From a virus: a stretch of DNA of 47,813 nucleotides. The stretch lies in the IMG/VR virus record IMGVR_UViG_3300025174_000850, positions 1 through 47,813 of that record; one strand, 5' to 3'. This document shows positions 31,488 to 39,513 of this stretch, one piece after another (positions within the stretch are counted from its first letter, which is position 1; every line of letters begins with the position of its first letter). The translations under genes and the position numbers were made by a program. The notes beneath the pieces are model-generated. The model had not been told where the DNA came from and did no database searches. It was given only the letters and a program-made list of their open reading frames with translations.

Positions 31488-33257
31488 TCAACTCAAATTA
31501 AAAGCTTGTCGAACTTCAGTATCCTCGCCTTTAGCCGCAGAAATCATAATTTTCTTTATAGTATCTTTTTCTTTTTTAAACCAAGATTGTACCGATTGCG
31601 AATCAATGGCTTGAATATTAAAAGTCACATTAACCGCTTTACCGCCACCAGATAATTGCACTGGTATTTTACCACCACGAAGCGGTATTATTGCTTCCGG
31701 ACCTGCTTCACCTAAAATTCTTTGTTGACGACCAAAAAATACCCCGCCATGTTGAGAAATAGGCGGGTCATGAACTACAGGAGATGTAGGTGTAGATGGT
31801 GTAAACCAACCACCTATAGCTTTACCTAAAGCACTTGAAGCAATCGTTGTTAATAATCCAGTAACAAGTTTTTGTGCTGCAAATTTAGCCAAAGCGCTCT
31901 GAATATCACCTAGAAAACTTACTACCACATCTTTAAGATCCTTAAGCTTGCCCTGCATTATTTTAAGAAAAGTATCGCCTAGATTATTTTCAAACGCATC
32001 TAACAATCCTTTGGCTAAGGTTGCCCCCATCTCCCTTCCCTTACGCTTCGCAAAACTATCAAAAACTTTTTCTAATTCATCGGCATTTACAATAGCCGCA
32101 GCAATACCGTTATCTTTTCCAGAAAAAATAGCTTTGATCTTCTTGGCAACATTAATAAGGGCAATCGTTAAATTTTTCGTTAACTTTTCCTCAAAAGAAC
32201 CACCAAACAAATCTTCAATCCCAAAACTTAACGCGTTAATAAAAGAAAGAAAAGAAATTTTAACCGATTCAGCATTACGTTCAGCATTCCTACTCATCTC
32301 ATTAAAATCCATTTCAGCTAAATGAATCGCCCTCCGAATATTCTCAAGTGCCGATTTAACCGCTTCTTCACTACTATCCTGCATCTGCGCAAATGTTGCC
32401 GATGCTTTGTTACGAACCTTATCCATGATTTCACCGAAAGAACGGTCAAACTTGGTAGGTTGCATCTGATTCCAAAATTCTTTGATACCCGAAGCAATAG
32501 CTTCAAAAGAATTGTTAAAACTTTCAGCTTTAGGTATTGCTTTAACAACTAGCGCAATACCCTCAAGAACATTTAAAACAAGCGATTGAATCAATATTCT
32601 AAACCCTTTAATCGATAAATTCATACTTGCAAAAGTAGCCGCAAAAGCTGTCCCTATAATCCTGGCTGCATCGACACCGGCAATCCCTGCACTAACAATA
32701 CCTCTAGACATATCCTCTATAAGTTTTTTATTATCAAGTAAACCATTCGCTAATTGAAGTAAAAATTCTTCGAATGCAGAAACTACTTGCTGAATAACCG
32801 GTAAAAGTTCTTGTGATAAAGATATCCTGAACGCCTGCCAACGTTCGTTAAATCCTAAAAACGCACGTTGCGCTTGCGCACTACCATCCATCATCGCCTT
32901 GAAAAAATTAAGAATCGGACGTACCGCAAAAACCGTAATAAGTAAGAAAAAAGTAGTTCTTAACCGCGCTATAGCCCTGACGACTCTACCAATATTATTA
33001 ACAAACTGATTTAGCGGTCTATCAACTTCACCAAATGATTCCCTGAACTTGAATACCGAAGCCGATGTATCTCTGATAGCTTTCCCACCAAATTGCACTT
33101 GTTTAAGCCAATTAAAAATACCTTGAGAAGCACGATTAGCTTTGATATCAGAAGCAACAATAGCCGATTGAAATGTTCTAAATGAATTAGTAATTTTGGC
33201 AAGAGCTCCAGATACCAAATCTCTAAGAACAGCTTGTATTTCAAATTTTTCAGCCAT
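31488..33257 (-). CDS. Tail tape measure protein (589 aa)
   Basis: Long helical protein starting MAEKFEIQAVLRDLV, a typical tape-measure start. Multiple hydrophobic helices (LRTTFFLLITVFAVRPIL, about 100-117) alternate with long coiled-coil stretches. The C-terminal ~100 residues carry GPEAIIPLRGG and the tail tip-like VQLSGGGKAVNVTFNIQAIDS, a conserved C-terminal motif of tape-measure proteins. At ~589 residues it predicts a short tail shaft (roughly 90 nm by the usual 1.5 angstrom per residue rule). It follows the frameshifted chaperone genes, as expected. ATG 33257. Confidence 0.88.
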   Translation of the reverse strand: MAEKFEIQAVLRDLVSGALAKITNSFRTFQSAIVASDIKANRASQGIFNWLKQVQFGGKAIRDTSASVFKFRESFGEVDRPLNQFVNNIGRVVRAIARLRTTFFLLITVFAVRPILNFFKAMMDGSAQAQRAFLGFNERWQAFRISLSQELLPVIQQVVSAFEEFLLQLANGLLDNKKLIEDMSRGIVSAGIAGVDAARIIGTAFAATFASMNLSIKGFRILIQSLVLNVLEGIALVVKAIPKAESFNNSFEAIASGIKEFWNQMQPTKFDRSFGEIMDKVRNKASATFAQMQDSSEEAVKSALENIRRAIHLAEMDFNEMSRNAERNAESVKISFLSFINALSFGIEDLFGGSFEEKLTKNLTIALINVAKKIKAIFSGKDNGIAAAIVNADELEKVFDSFAKRKGREMGATLAKGLLDAFENNLGDTFLKIMQGKLKDLKDVVVSFLGDIQSALAKFAAQKLVTGLLTTIASSALGKAIGGWFTPSTPTSPVVHDPPISQHGGVFFGRQQRILGEAGPEAIIPLRGGKIPVQLSGGGKAVNVTFNIQAIDSQSVQSWFKKEKDTIKKIMISAAKGEDTEVRQAFNLS

Positions 33258-33274
33258 TTTTACTCTCTTTTTTG

Positions 33275-33954
33275 TTAGCCATCTTTGCCTTCCTCTTGCT
33301 CCAAGATCACTTGCTCAATAATGGCTATAGCCGCCAAAAAAGTAGCACTCTGGTCAAGAATACCCCCTTGAACAGGCAATGCATTGAACTTCTTGCACAA
33401 GGAATACATCATGAGAATCTCTCTAGTGTCATCGGTAACAAATTTACCAGGGCATTCATAAAGCTTGATATCCCCATATTCCAAAATAGGCACGGGTAAA
33501 GGTTCATCACAGCCTTTTAATCTTCTTTGTTCTTTTGACCATTTGGGGCATTTATCACATTGAACCTTGTAATACCCACCGTAGACAAACGCCCCAACGA
33601 TCAGTTTTTTCTTTCTTCCCCACTGATTATGTTAAACTCCAAAATCGCTTTTGAAAGTTCGGTTATTTGTGGGAGCGTTAAACAATCCCAATTATCAGTA
33701 AGAGAATTTTCTTTAAACAAAATATTCTCCCCATCCTGGTCCCTTAAATTTTCCCAACCGGTAACACAAGAATTGAGCAACACATAAACCTTATCAAAAT
33801 CCAAAGACTCTGGAGCATATCCAGAAATTAATTCCTTATATTGACTTGCTCTTACCGGTTTGATAAGAAAAACCGTTTGATCTTTTTTGGCAAGTTTCCT
33901 ATCGCTTTCAAGGATATACCTGAAACATTTGTTGGGATTGATCCCCACGGCCAT
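33275..33954 (-). CDS. Tail assembly chaperone GT product, -1 frameshift fusion (226 aa)
   Basis: The 117-aa upstream protein (33954-33601) ends with AGA-AAA-AAC-TGA. The heptamer AAAAAAC (33610-33604) is the canonical X-XXY-YYZ -1 slippery site in the right register, directly before the stop. After a -1 slip, the frame is open for 109 codons from CTG 33604 to a stop at 33275. It reads LIVGAFVYGGYYKVQCDKC, then CPKWSKEQRRLKGC with a zinc-like Cys set, and continues into the segment PILEYGDIKLYEC through TFLAAIAIIEQ. This matches the lambda G/GT arrangement upstream of the tape measure. The downstream frame has no Shine-Dalgarno, so expression should depend on slippage. Confidence 0.82.
33601..33954 (-). 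CDS. Tail assembly chaperone G-like protein (117 aa)
   Basis: The unshifted product of the chaperone locus. Acidic, helical; starts MAVGINPNKCFRYILES, with no enzymatic motif. It lies between the major tail protein and the tape measure, where the G-type chaperone occurs in lambda-like tails; it is expected to coat the tape measure during tail assembly while the longer frameshift product recruits tube subunits. It starts at ATG 33954. AGGAG is found upstream, after repeat copy 11. Confidence 0.75.
   Translation of the reverse strand: MAVGINPNKCFRYILESDRKLAKKDQTVFLIKPVRASQYKELISGYAPESLDFDKVYVLLNSCVTGWENLRDQDGENILFKENSLTDNWDCLTLPQITELSKAILEFNIISGEERKN
33604..33610 (-). promoter_or_regulatory. 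Programmed -1 ribosomal slippery site AAAAAAC
   Basis: On the minus strand, codons AAA-AAC are decoded in the 0 frame with an A before them, then TGA follows. A single -1 shift converts the 0 frame into the open T frame. The stop codon right after the site and a GGGG tract 5' of it may add to pausing. Classical for siphophage tail chaperone genes. Confidence 0.85.
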
Positions 33955-33969
33955 GGCTATTTCTCCTAT

Positions 33970-33999
33970 TTAACTTTTGGAATATTCCAATGGAATATT
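33970..33999 (-). repeat. 30-bp dispersed hairpin repeat, copy 11
   Basis: Near-consensus copy (CTTTTGG variant) between the tail tube gene stop and the chaperone gene's AGGAG. Same orientation as copy 1. Confidence 0.92.
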
Positions 34000-35013
34000 T
34001 TACGTCAAAGACAATTGAATATCATCATCAGCAGTCGAAGCATCCGATTCATTCATCGGAGCATTGAACGCAAAAGTAAGTGTATCAGCACGGATAGAAT
34101 CTCGATCTCCCTCAGATACATCAGTTACTTGCGCTAGAGCAGAAGGAGAACTGAAAGCTAATCTATTACCGGCTATACCTCCGACTGTAACCGCAAAAGC
34201 ACCCACAGTACCGGCAATCAATCTCCCTACAGATCCAATTGTCCACTCCGCGAGTAATGGCGTCTCAGGATCTACCGTGGCAGTCGATTTCCTATCGGTA
34301 ATGAGAACCGATCTAAGCCCAGTAGAAGCATTTGCATCGAATCTAGGTGATAATACATTACCAAGATCGAAATTCCACGTCCTCAAAAGAATAACCGAAG
34401 CACTAAGGCCATGCCATGCAGCCGAAGCTGATTCAAAAATAGGTGGTTGTTGATTATCGAACCCAGTGGAGAGAACCGGGTAAGCTGCATCGGCCTCACC
34501 GTTGTAAATACCCATAAACTCCCAGTCAATATAAGCCAAAGAACCGGCTTCTCCGGTTATTCTGAATGTACCACGACAATCTCTAGCAGACCGAACCAGA
34601 CCATCCTCATGCACCTCAATCGAGAGCACCGTATTACCATTAGCACCGGTATTATCGTAAGCCAAGGATGATGGTACCGTCGGATTGTAAGTATTGGACA
34701 CGGAAGCAACCGTCGTCGTCTTGAACCCACAAGCCTTAATAAATCTCGACCATTTAGGCTCAGTACCAGCGGCACCGGAGCCCATTATCTCGGTCCTGAA
34801 AGTAATCCTAGCTAATTTATTAGTATTCGCAGCCGGTCCCTTGGCAGCAAACGATTGACCAATAAAATCTCTGACAATAATTGTTGGTTCGGCCTTGAAA
34901 ACCACATCTTGCACCAGAAACAAGGTATCCGTGGCATCAGCAGGATTAGTAAATGTTCCTTCAGCGGCCTGAAAAGCAGCGGCAATAACAGTACGTTTCT
35001 TTAACCTAGGCAA
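34000..35013 (-). CDS. Major tail tube protein (337 aa)
   Basis: Tail tube family pattern: MPRLKKRTVIAAAFQAAEGTF at the start with an AEGTFTNP phrase common in siphophage tube subunits, a central beta-sandwich (GLVRSARDCRGTFRITGEAG, IDWEFMGIYNGEADA), and TLTFAFNAPMNESD near the end. Its position between tail terminator-type genes and the chaperones fits. The start codon is TTG 35013 (AGGAG 6 nt upstream); no ATG fits without losing the conserved N terminus. Confidence 0.83.
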   Translation of the reverse strand: MPRLKKRTVIAAAFQAAEGTFTNPADATDTLFLVQDVVFKAEPTIIVRDFIGQSFAAKGPAANTNKLARITFRTEIMGSGAAGTEPKWSRFIKACGFKTTTVASVSNTYNPTVPSSLAYDNTGANGNTVLSIEVHEDGLVRSARDCRGTFRITGEAGSLAYIDWEFMGIYNGEADAAYPVLSTGFDNQQPPIFESASAAWHGLSASVILLRTWNFDLGNVLSPRFDANASTGLRSVLITDRKSTATVDPETPLLAEWTIGSVGRLIAGTVGAFAVTVGGIAGNRLAFSSPSALAQVTDVSEGDRDSIRADTLTFAFNAPMNESDASTADDDIQLSLT

Positions 35014-35025
35014 GTTAGACTCCTT

Positions 35026-35478
35026 TTATAATAAATCGGGGAAACCGATTCGATAGCGAAAATGGATATCCACTCCAATATTTAATCCGCCATACGGCAT
35101 TGTTTCAGAAGAAAGAATAGTTTCATTCGATATTAATTCGGTGTAATAAGCATTTCCGCCCCTGGTAATATCAAGCTTCAAGGCTTTTTCAATCATCGCC
35201 AAAGCCGACATCAATTGCTCAAATAAATCGTGATGCTCGAACGCCAGATACTGAAGCACAAGATGAGATTTACAATTTGTTTTAGTTACCGGAGAATCCT
35301 CATTCATATCCTCAGAAATAGAAAGAAATTGAATGATCGGAAGTACCGCATATTCAGAAAACGATTTAGGCACATTCGACACTTCGCCCATATTGAAATC
35401 ATACCCATTAGCGACGGTAATAGATTCCAATACCGTTTTTACATTATCAAATATTTTTTTTCTTACGCTATCTGCCAT
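35026..35478 (-). CDS. Tail terminator/completion-like protein (150 aa)
   Basis: Reads MADSVRKKIFDNVKTVLESI, a start common to phage minor tail proteins that finish the tail tube. A central FSEYAVLPIIQFLSISED and C-terminal IGVDIHFRYRIGFPDLL complete the pattern. No catalytic residues. It lies between the gp10-like protein and the tube gene, the place of tail terminator proteins (gpU-like). It overlaps the upstream gene by 11 bp. Function by position and fold pattern only. Confidence 0.65.
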   Translation of the reverse strand: MADSVRKKIFDNVKTVLESITVANGYDFNMGEVSNVPKSFSEYAVLPIIQFLSISEDMNEDSPVTKTNCKSHLVLQYLAFEHHDLFEQLMSALAMIEKALKLDITRGGNAYYTELISNETILSSETMPYGGLNIGVDIHFRYRIGFPDLL

Positions 35479-36064
35479 TACGATTCAAAATTCTATTAAT
35501 TCCCAATTTGTATTGCCCATGAATAGTCGGTAAATATTTACGAATGGTTTCCAGGGCTTTCAACCTTGCCGGAATATACACGGAATAACGTAAGGTATGA
35601 GAAAATTTACTGAAAACCGTATCAAAAAGAAATGCCCCTCCACCCTTGGGTTTAACAACTTTAAATCGATTCGGGTAATTAGTATCAACATGCGGTTGAA
35701 ACATGTGATACCCACCCGGTCTAGCCCAAGAAAATGGAATTGCTAGAGAAGCCCGCTCTTTTGCTACAATCATTCTACCATGTTCATGAATAAATGCATA
35801 AGGACTTCGAGAATAAACTACCATACCGAATCTATCCTTGGTTAACCAAGTAGAATACTTAAAAGAAGCCGCTAATCTGCCTGTCCTAGAAGTTAATCCA
35901 GGTGGACCAGATAACCGTTTCTCAACAATTCTATCGCGCATCTTTCTAGCAAAACGACTGGCAAATCTCTTATTATAGGTATTCAAAGAAGTAATTTTAC
36001 GTTTAAAAGAAGCTTCTATTTTTTTAACGTCAGAATTAACTGAAAAAGTTCCTGGTAATGCCAT
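35468..36064 (-). CDS. HK97 gp10-like head-tail connector (198 aa)
   Basis: Basic protein: SRFARKMRDRIVEKRLSGPPGL, SRTGRLAASFKYS and YAFIHEHG are the pattern of HK97 gp10/Phage_HK97_TLTM-like tail-completion proteins. Its C-terminal half is positively charged and ends LGINRILNRNGR. It is expected to bridge the head connector and tail terminator. It shares a base with the upstream stop (ATG overlaps TAATG), so the two are translated together. Confidence 0.75.
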   Translation of the reverse strand: MALPGTFSVNSDVKKIEASFKRKITSLNTYNKRFASRFARKMRDRIVEKRLSGPPGLTSRTGRLAASFKYSTWLTKDRFGMVVYSRSPYAFIHEHGRMIVAKERASLAIPFSWARPGGYHMFQPHVDTNYPNRFKVVKPKGGGAFLFDTVFSKFSHTLRYSVYIPARLKALETIRKYLPTIHGQYKLGINRILNRNGR

Positions 36065-36639
36065 TAACCTAAATTCCTATGAAGATCGAGCACCTGCTCG
36101 ACTGAAGGAAGAAATTGTTGTTTGAGTCCGACTGTCATACTTCCCCCTCCTAAAGCAGCAGAAACGATACCTAATTGCCCTCGATGTTGATACCTGAAGG
36201 CTACCTCCGTAGCACAAGCAGACACAATATCTGGAAAAGCTGTCTCAAAAGCATCAGTGTTAGCAGCCATACCACCAGTATAAGAAATCTTCAATACCCC
36301 AGGACCAGCAAAAACAAATATTTTATCGAAAGTAAACACGCCATTAGTTAAATCGGCGTAATAATCCGCCGTAGAAATAATCGAAGAAGCAGCAAACTCT
36401 CTCGATGTATCGTTCCAAACATTGGTAATGATAGTTATCGGGAAGGCACGAATTCTAAATCTTCTCTGCCCAAGATCGACATCAAAAATTTCCGTTCTAG
36501 CGATAGCTTGGGTATTTCTATCTAAATACGATTCAATTTCAGCCGAAACATTCCCGATGAGTTCCTGAATGATATCATCATCCCGGACATCTTTTACCCC
36601 CAAAATATTCTTGACATCATCGAATGTGCACAGATCCAC
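36064..36639 (-). CDS. Head-tail connector, gp6-like (191 aa)
   Basis: Helical N terminus (TFDDVKNILGVKDVRDDDII, ELIGNVSAEIESYLDRN) characteristic of the DUF3199/gp6 head-tail adaptor family, then a beta region and a helix near the end (IVSACATEVAFRYQHR). It forms the ring between portal and tail. The start is GTG 36639; the short 5' frame MPLEYDES inside repeat copy 12 lies just upstream. Confidence 0.72.
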   Translation of the reverse strand: MDLCTFDDVKNILGVKDVRDDDIIQELIGNVSAEIESYLDRNTQAIARTEIFDVDLGQRRFRIRAFPITIITNVWNDTSREFAASSIISTADYYADLTNGVFTFDKIFVFAGPGVLKISYTGGMAANTDAFETAFPDIVSACATEVAFRYQHRGQLGIVSAALGGGSMTVGLKQQFLPSVEQVLDLHRNLG

Positions 36640-36642
36640 AAA

Positions 36643-36672
36643 TTAACTTTCGTCGTATTCCAAAGGCATAAA
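36643..36672 (-). repeat. 30-bp dispersed hairpin repeat, copy 12 (divergent)
   Basis: Keeps TTAAC, the TATTCC core and an overall 30-bp length but has several changes. In the transcribed sense it carries an ATG-initiated 8-codon frame (MPLEYDES) that ends 4 nt before the gp6-like GTG. Confidence 0.65.
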
Positions 36673-36673
36673 G

Positions 36674-36706
36674 TATAGGGGAGACCATCAGTTTATCTCC
36701 CCTATA
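36674..36706. terminator. Strong stem-loop between capsid-decoration and connector genes
   Basis: A perfect 11-bp stem TATAGGGGAGA/TCTCCCCTATA with an 11-nt loop. The run of T after it on the minus strand is weak, so it is more likely an attenuator or mRNA-processing/stability element than a full terminator: it would set higher expression of the capsid genes relative to the tail genes. Confidence 0.7.
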
Positions 36707-36745
36707 CCAATAGAAGAAACACCGAGTGAAGACCAGGCACTACTC

Positions 36746-37150
36746 TTAATTCGCGCTAAGAGAAGCAAAACCTCCGTAAAGCAAAACCACGCTGATAAGA
36801 AGTGATGGAGACGTTCCTGAAATCGTCGTCACCGCACGAACATATTTCTTTCTGCCACTAAGGCTGAAAGGAATCATCAAAATCGTATTATCGCTTGTTT
36901 CGCTAATTGATGCCGACACCGCGCCAGCAACATCAGCAGTATCTGAAGCAAAATTCGATACACCAGATTCATTAATCTGGACAGTAGCAACAACGGTAGT
37001 ACCGGTAATAGCGCCAAGAACGACAATTGCCAATCCCCTACCGGTAGATCCAGTAAGTTCTACCCCGGCAGTAGGAGTATTGGTTGCAGTAATCGTCTGC
37101 GGGGCTAGCAAAATCCCCTGTTTAACTTGAGATTTAATATCCAAATTCAT
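36746..37150 (-). CDS. Capsid-associated small structural protein (134 aa)
   Basis: A Gly/Ala/Thr/Val-rich protein with no charged enzyme motifs: GVELTGSTGRGLAIVVLGA, ISETSDNTILMIPFSLSGRKKYVRA. Placed directly after the major capsid gene, it is likely a head decoration or capsid-stabilising protein. The fold looks all-beta. It starts at ATG 37150 with GGAG upstream. Confidence 0.6.
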   Translation of the reverse strand: MNLDIKSQVKQGILLAPQTITATNTPTAGVELTGSTGRGLAIVVLGAITGTTVVATVQINESGVSNFASDTADVAGAVSASISETSDNTILMIPFSLSGRKKYVRAVTTISGTSPSLLISVVLLYGGFASLSAN

Positions 37151-37162
37151 GTTAACTCCTGA

Positions 37163-38353
37163 TTAATTCAATGACTTCTGAATGTAAAAACTACCTTCAT
37201 GCCTTGGGCCGCAATCAGCATAAAGAATAGCTCTGATCCAGAGCTCATTTTTCTCAAACGCCGTAGAAGTCTCAGTTGAAGCGGCAATCTCCAAAACATT
37301 CCACATGGCCAAAATAAAATCATCCCAACTACCAAAATAAGCATCATCAGTAGCTGCAGGAGATACCAAAGTTGAACGTACAACTGGATATCCCAACAAA
37401 GTAGTTGGAGTAGAACCAGAAAGACCACTTTGATCGGAAGTCTGAAGAATCGAACGCTTATTCGCATCAACAATACCGGCTAGCTTCCAATAAGAAGTTG
37501 GGTTCATTGCCCACTTCGCATTGTCAAGCGAAGCATTAGCATTCTCAACAGATTTTGCCGCCAAAACCAATTCGGCCAATGCCGTTCCAGCATCGGTTGC
37601 GTCAAAATCCGCATCTGAAGTAATTGCCGGAGTCCAGTTAAGCAAACCAAGCGGTTGACCAAGAATCCCGGTACCTTGAAAAATAGCCTTATCCAAAGTT
37701 TCACGAAGCACATTTACCAGATCGTCACGGACACCCTGTTCAACCGAAGGATTACTCAAAAGTACAAGATTATTTGAGATTTTGGTCAAAGCACCGGCCA
37801 TATGCGGCGTCAAATTAAGTTGCCCAGTAATTTGATCCGAAGCAGTGATCGAAGTTCCTTCGGGCGCAATCCAAGTACCGGTAACACCGGTCTTGATCTT
37901 CGGGTAAATAACCGGAGATCCGGTAAGCCCGGTAAGCATACGCACGCCAAGCGCTTGAGCTACCAATTTAGGCCGTAGAAGACCAATCAACTCAGCAATA
38001 TACTGCGGAGGAATAAGCGCCCCACCAGCAGTAAAATCCCCAGCAGTCATAGTCTTCATAATCATATCGCGATGCTTATCGCACTCTTCTTTTTCAAAAG
38101 GCGCAAAAGTCCAATCCTTTTTAGCTACCGCAAAAGCAAAACGTGCCCAGCCCCATTTCTTTTTGGAGATGGTCCCATCGGTAGCCCGCTCTTTATCACG
38201 CAAACCGATCTGCTCACGAAGAGCTGATTCAAGACTTTTAATCCGCTCTTCATAAAGTTTGAACTGTGAATCAACTTTCACCGTTCCATCATTAAAATTT
38301 TTACCAAGAGTCGTAATTGACTCCTTGATATCTTCGAGAAGTTTTTGAGACAT
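37163..38353 (-). CDS. Major capsid protein, HK97 fold (396 aa)
   Basis: The N-terminal ~90 residues are helical and charged (LLEDIKESITTLGKNFND, LYEERIKSLESALREQIG), like the delta/scaffold region of HK97-fold capsids. Then the P-domain/A-domain hallmarks follow: GGALIPPQYIAELIGLLRP, VIYPKIKTGVTGTWIAPEG, TKISNNLVLLSNPSVEQ, ILGQPLGLLN, WAMNPTSYWKLAGI, and the final DCGPRHEGSFYIQKS. It forms the shell; the N arm is probably removed by the protease upstream. It starts at ATG 38353, 9 bp after the protease gene. Confidence 0.9.
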   Translation of the reverse strand: MSQKLLEDIKESITTLGKNFNDGTVKVDSQFKLYEERIKSLESALREQIGLRDKERATDGTISKKKWGWARFAFAVAKKDWTFAPFEKEECDKHRDMIMKTMTAGDFTAGGALIPPQYIAELIGLLRPKLVAQALGVRMLTGLTGSPVIYPKIKTGVTGTWIAPEGTSITASDQITGQLNLTPHMAGALTKISNNLVLLSNPSVEQGVRDDLVNVLRETLDKAIFQGTGILGQPLGLLNWTPAITSDADFDATDAGTALAELVLAAKSVENANASLDNAKWAMNPTSYWKLAGIVDANKRSILQTSDQSGLSGSTPTTLLGYPVVRSTLVSPAATDDAYFGSWDDFILAMWNVLEIAASTETSTAFEKNELWIRAILYADCGPRHEGSFYIQKSLN

Positions 38354-38361
38354 AATTAATC

Positions 38362-39513
38362 CTATTTTATAACCAGCGATTTAGAAACTTGCTCGATCTC
38401 CGATTGAATTTGTTTCAAGTAACTCTCAGTCATATCTTCCACTGGCAATTTGCCGGAAGCAGACAAGTCATTCGGCATAAATTCAGCTAGAGACGCCAAG
38501 TTTTTTACTACAGAAGACAACTCCACAATCGCTTTGGAATTATCACTGAATGAACTTTTCAATTCTGCTACAAAGGTTTTAAGCTCTAAAATAAAAACTC
38601 CCATATTTTTTTCAAGCGATTCGATTGAACGTTGCAGCACTTTCTTGAGTTTACCGATAACCGCTTGAACCCCTTCGGCAATATCAATCGTCTTGAATGA
38701 ATTTTGATCGAACTCCAAAGGATCTTTCTGCCTGAATCTCAAAGAATCTTCCTTTTCATCGACCTTTTCAAAAGAATAATCGTGCTCAGAAAGCCACTTC
38801 TTGGCTTCCTCCACAGTAAACTTTTCTTTATCGAAAATAAGCGTTTGCACGGTAGTTGATAGAGCTGCCTTCTCATCTTCTTCATCCTCATCATCCTCAT
38901 CATCATCCATCATCGGATCATGTGGCTCATCTTCATCATCATGCCGCCCTTTTCCAGGCGATTTTTTTTGGAGCAAGGCAAAATTCTTACTCTCAAGCAA
39001 ACGCGCTTCAAAAGAATTTAAAACACGAAGAGCATCTTGATGCATCGGCACCGATACCACTGAAATTTCAATAAGTTCTTGTTTCTTGTAACGAATCGGC
39101 GGAAACCAAGAATCCTTGAGATGCTCTGGAAGCATTTCCTCTTCCACCTCATCATATTCCATTGGCATAAACCCAACTGATACACCCTTAATAAAACCTT
39201 TATCCACCAACTTGGAAATAACTCCGGCAAACGGGTAAGTTTTATCATCGGCAAATTCCACATCCACCATCATTCGCTTACCCGGTATGTCAAGAAAAAC
39301 TTCCCCCTTGCCAATAGGCGGTTGCCCATGATCATGCCCCCAAAGAATCACTGGATTATTGAGATAATTATCTATTTTCCATCCATCGACTTCGATAATA
39401 TCCCCACCTCTATCCGGAGTATCGGCTGAAGCTACAAACCGAAATTTATTAGAGTTATCATTAGCTTTTGTAACAGTGCAGAGCAATTCTTTAAATACCG
39501 GTTTCTTTTTCAT
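38362..39513 (-). CDS. Prohead serine protease (S78-like) fused to an acidic coiled-coil scaffold
   Basis: Residues 1-165 form the HK97-type protease: PDRGGDIIEVDGW, NPVILWGHDHGQPPIGK with catalytic His60/62, GVSVGFMPMEY with Ser112, and the terminal ELIEISVVSVPMHQDALRV. Residues about 190-225 are Asp/Glu-rich, followed by a 150-residue charged coiled coil ending IQSEIEQVSKSLVIK. Such a C-terminal extension acts as an internal scaffold in protease-scaffold fusions. It lies between portal and capsid genes and should cut the capsid N arm and itself. ATG 39513 overlaps the portal stop by 4 bp. Confidence 0.86.
   Translation of the reverse strand: MKKKPVFKELLCTVTKANDNSNKFRFVASADTPDRGGDIIEVDGWKIDNYLNNPVILWGHDHGQPPIGKGEVFLDIPGKRMMVDVEFADDKTYPFAGVISKLVDKGFIKGVSVGFMPMEYDEVEEEMLPEHLKDSWFPPIRYKKQELIEISVVSVPMHQDALRVLNSFEARLLESKNFALLQKKSPGKGRHDDEDEPHDPMMDDDEDDEDEEDEKAALSTTVQTLIFDKEKFTVEEAKKWLSEHDYSFEKVDEKEDSLRFRQKDPLEFDQNSFKTIDIAEGVQAVIGKLKKVLQRSIESLEKNMGVFILELKTFVAELKSSFSDNSKAIVELSSVVKNLASLAEFMPNDLSASGKLPVEDMTESYLKQIQSEIEQVSKSLVIK

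Noticed and set aside
39153-39168. CATATTCCATTGGCAT inside the prohead protease as another repeat copy
   Set aside because: It only has the left half of the repeat and encodes the conserved GFMPMEYDE segment of prohead proteases, so it is explained by protein conservation.
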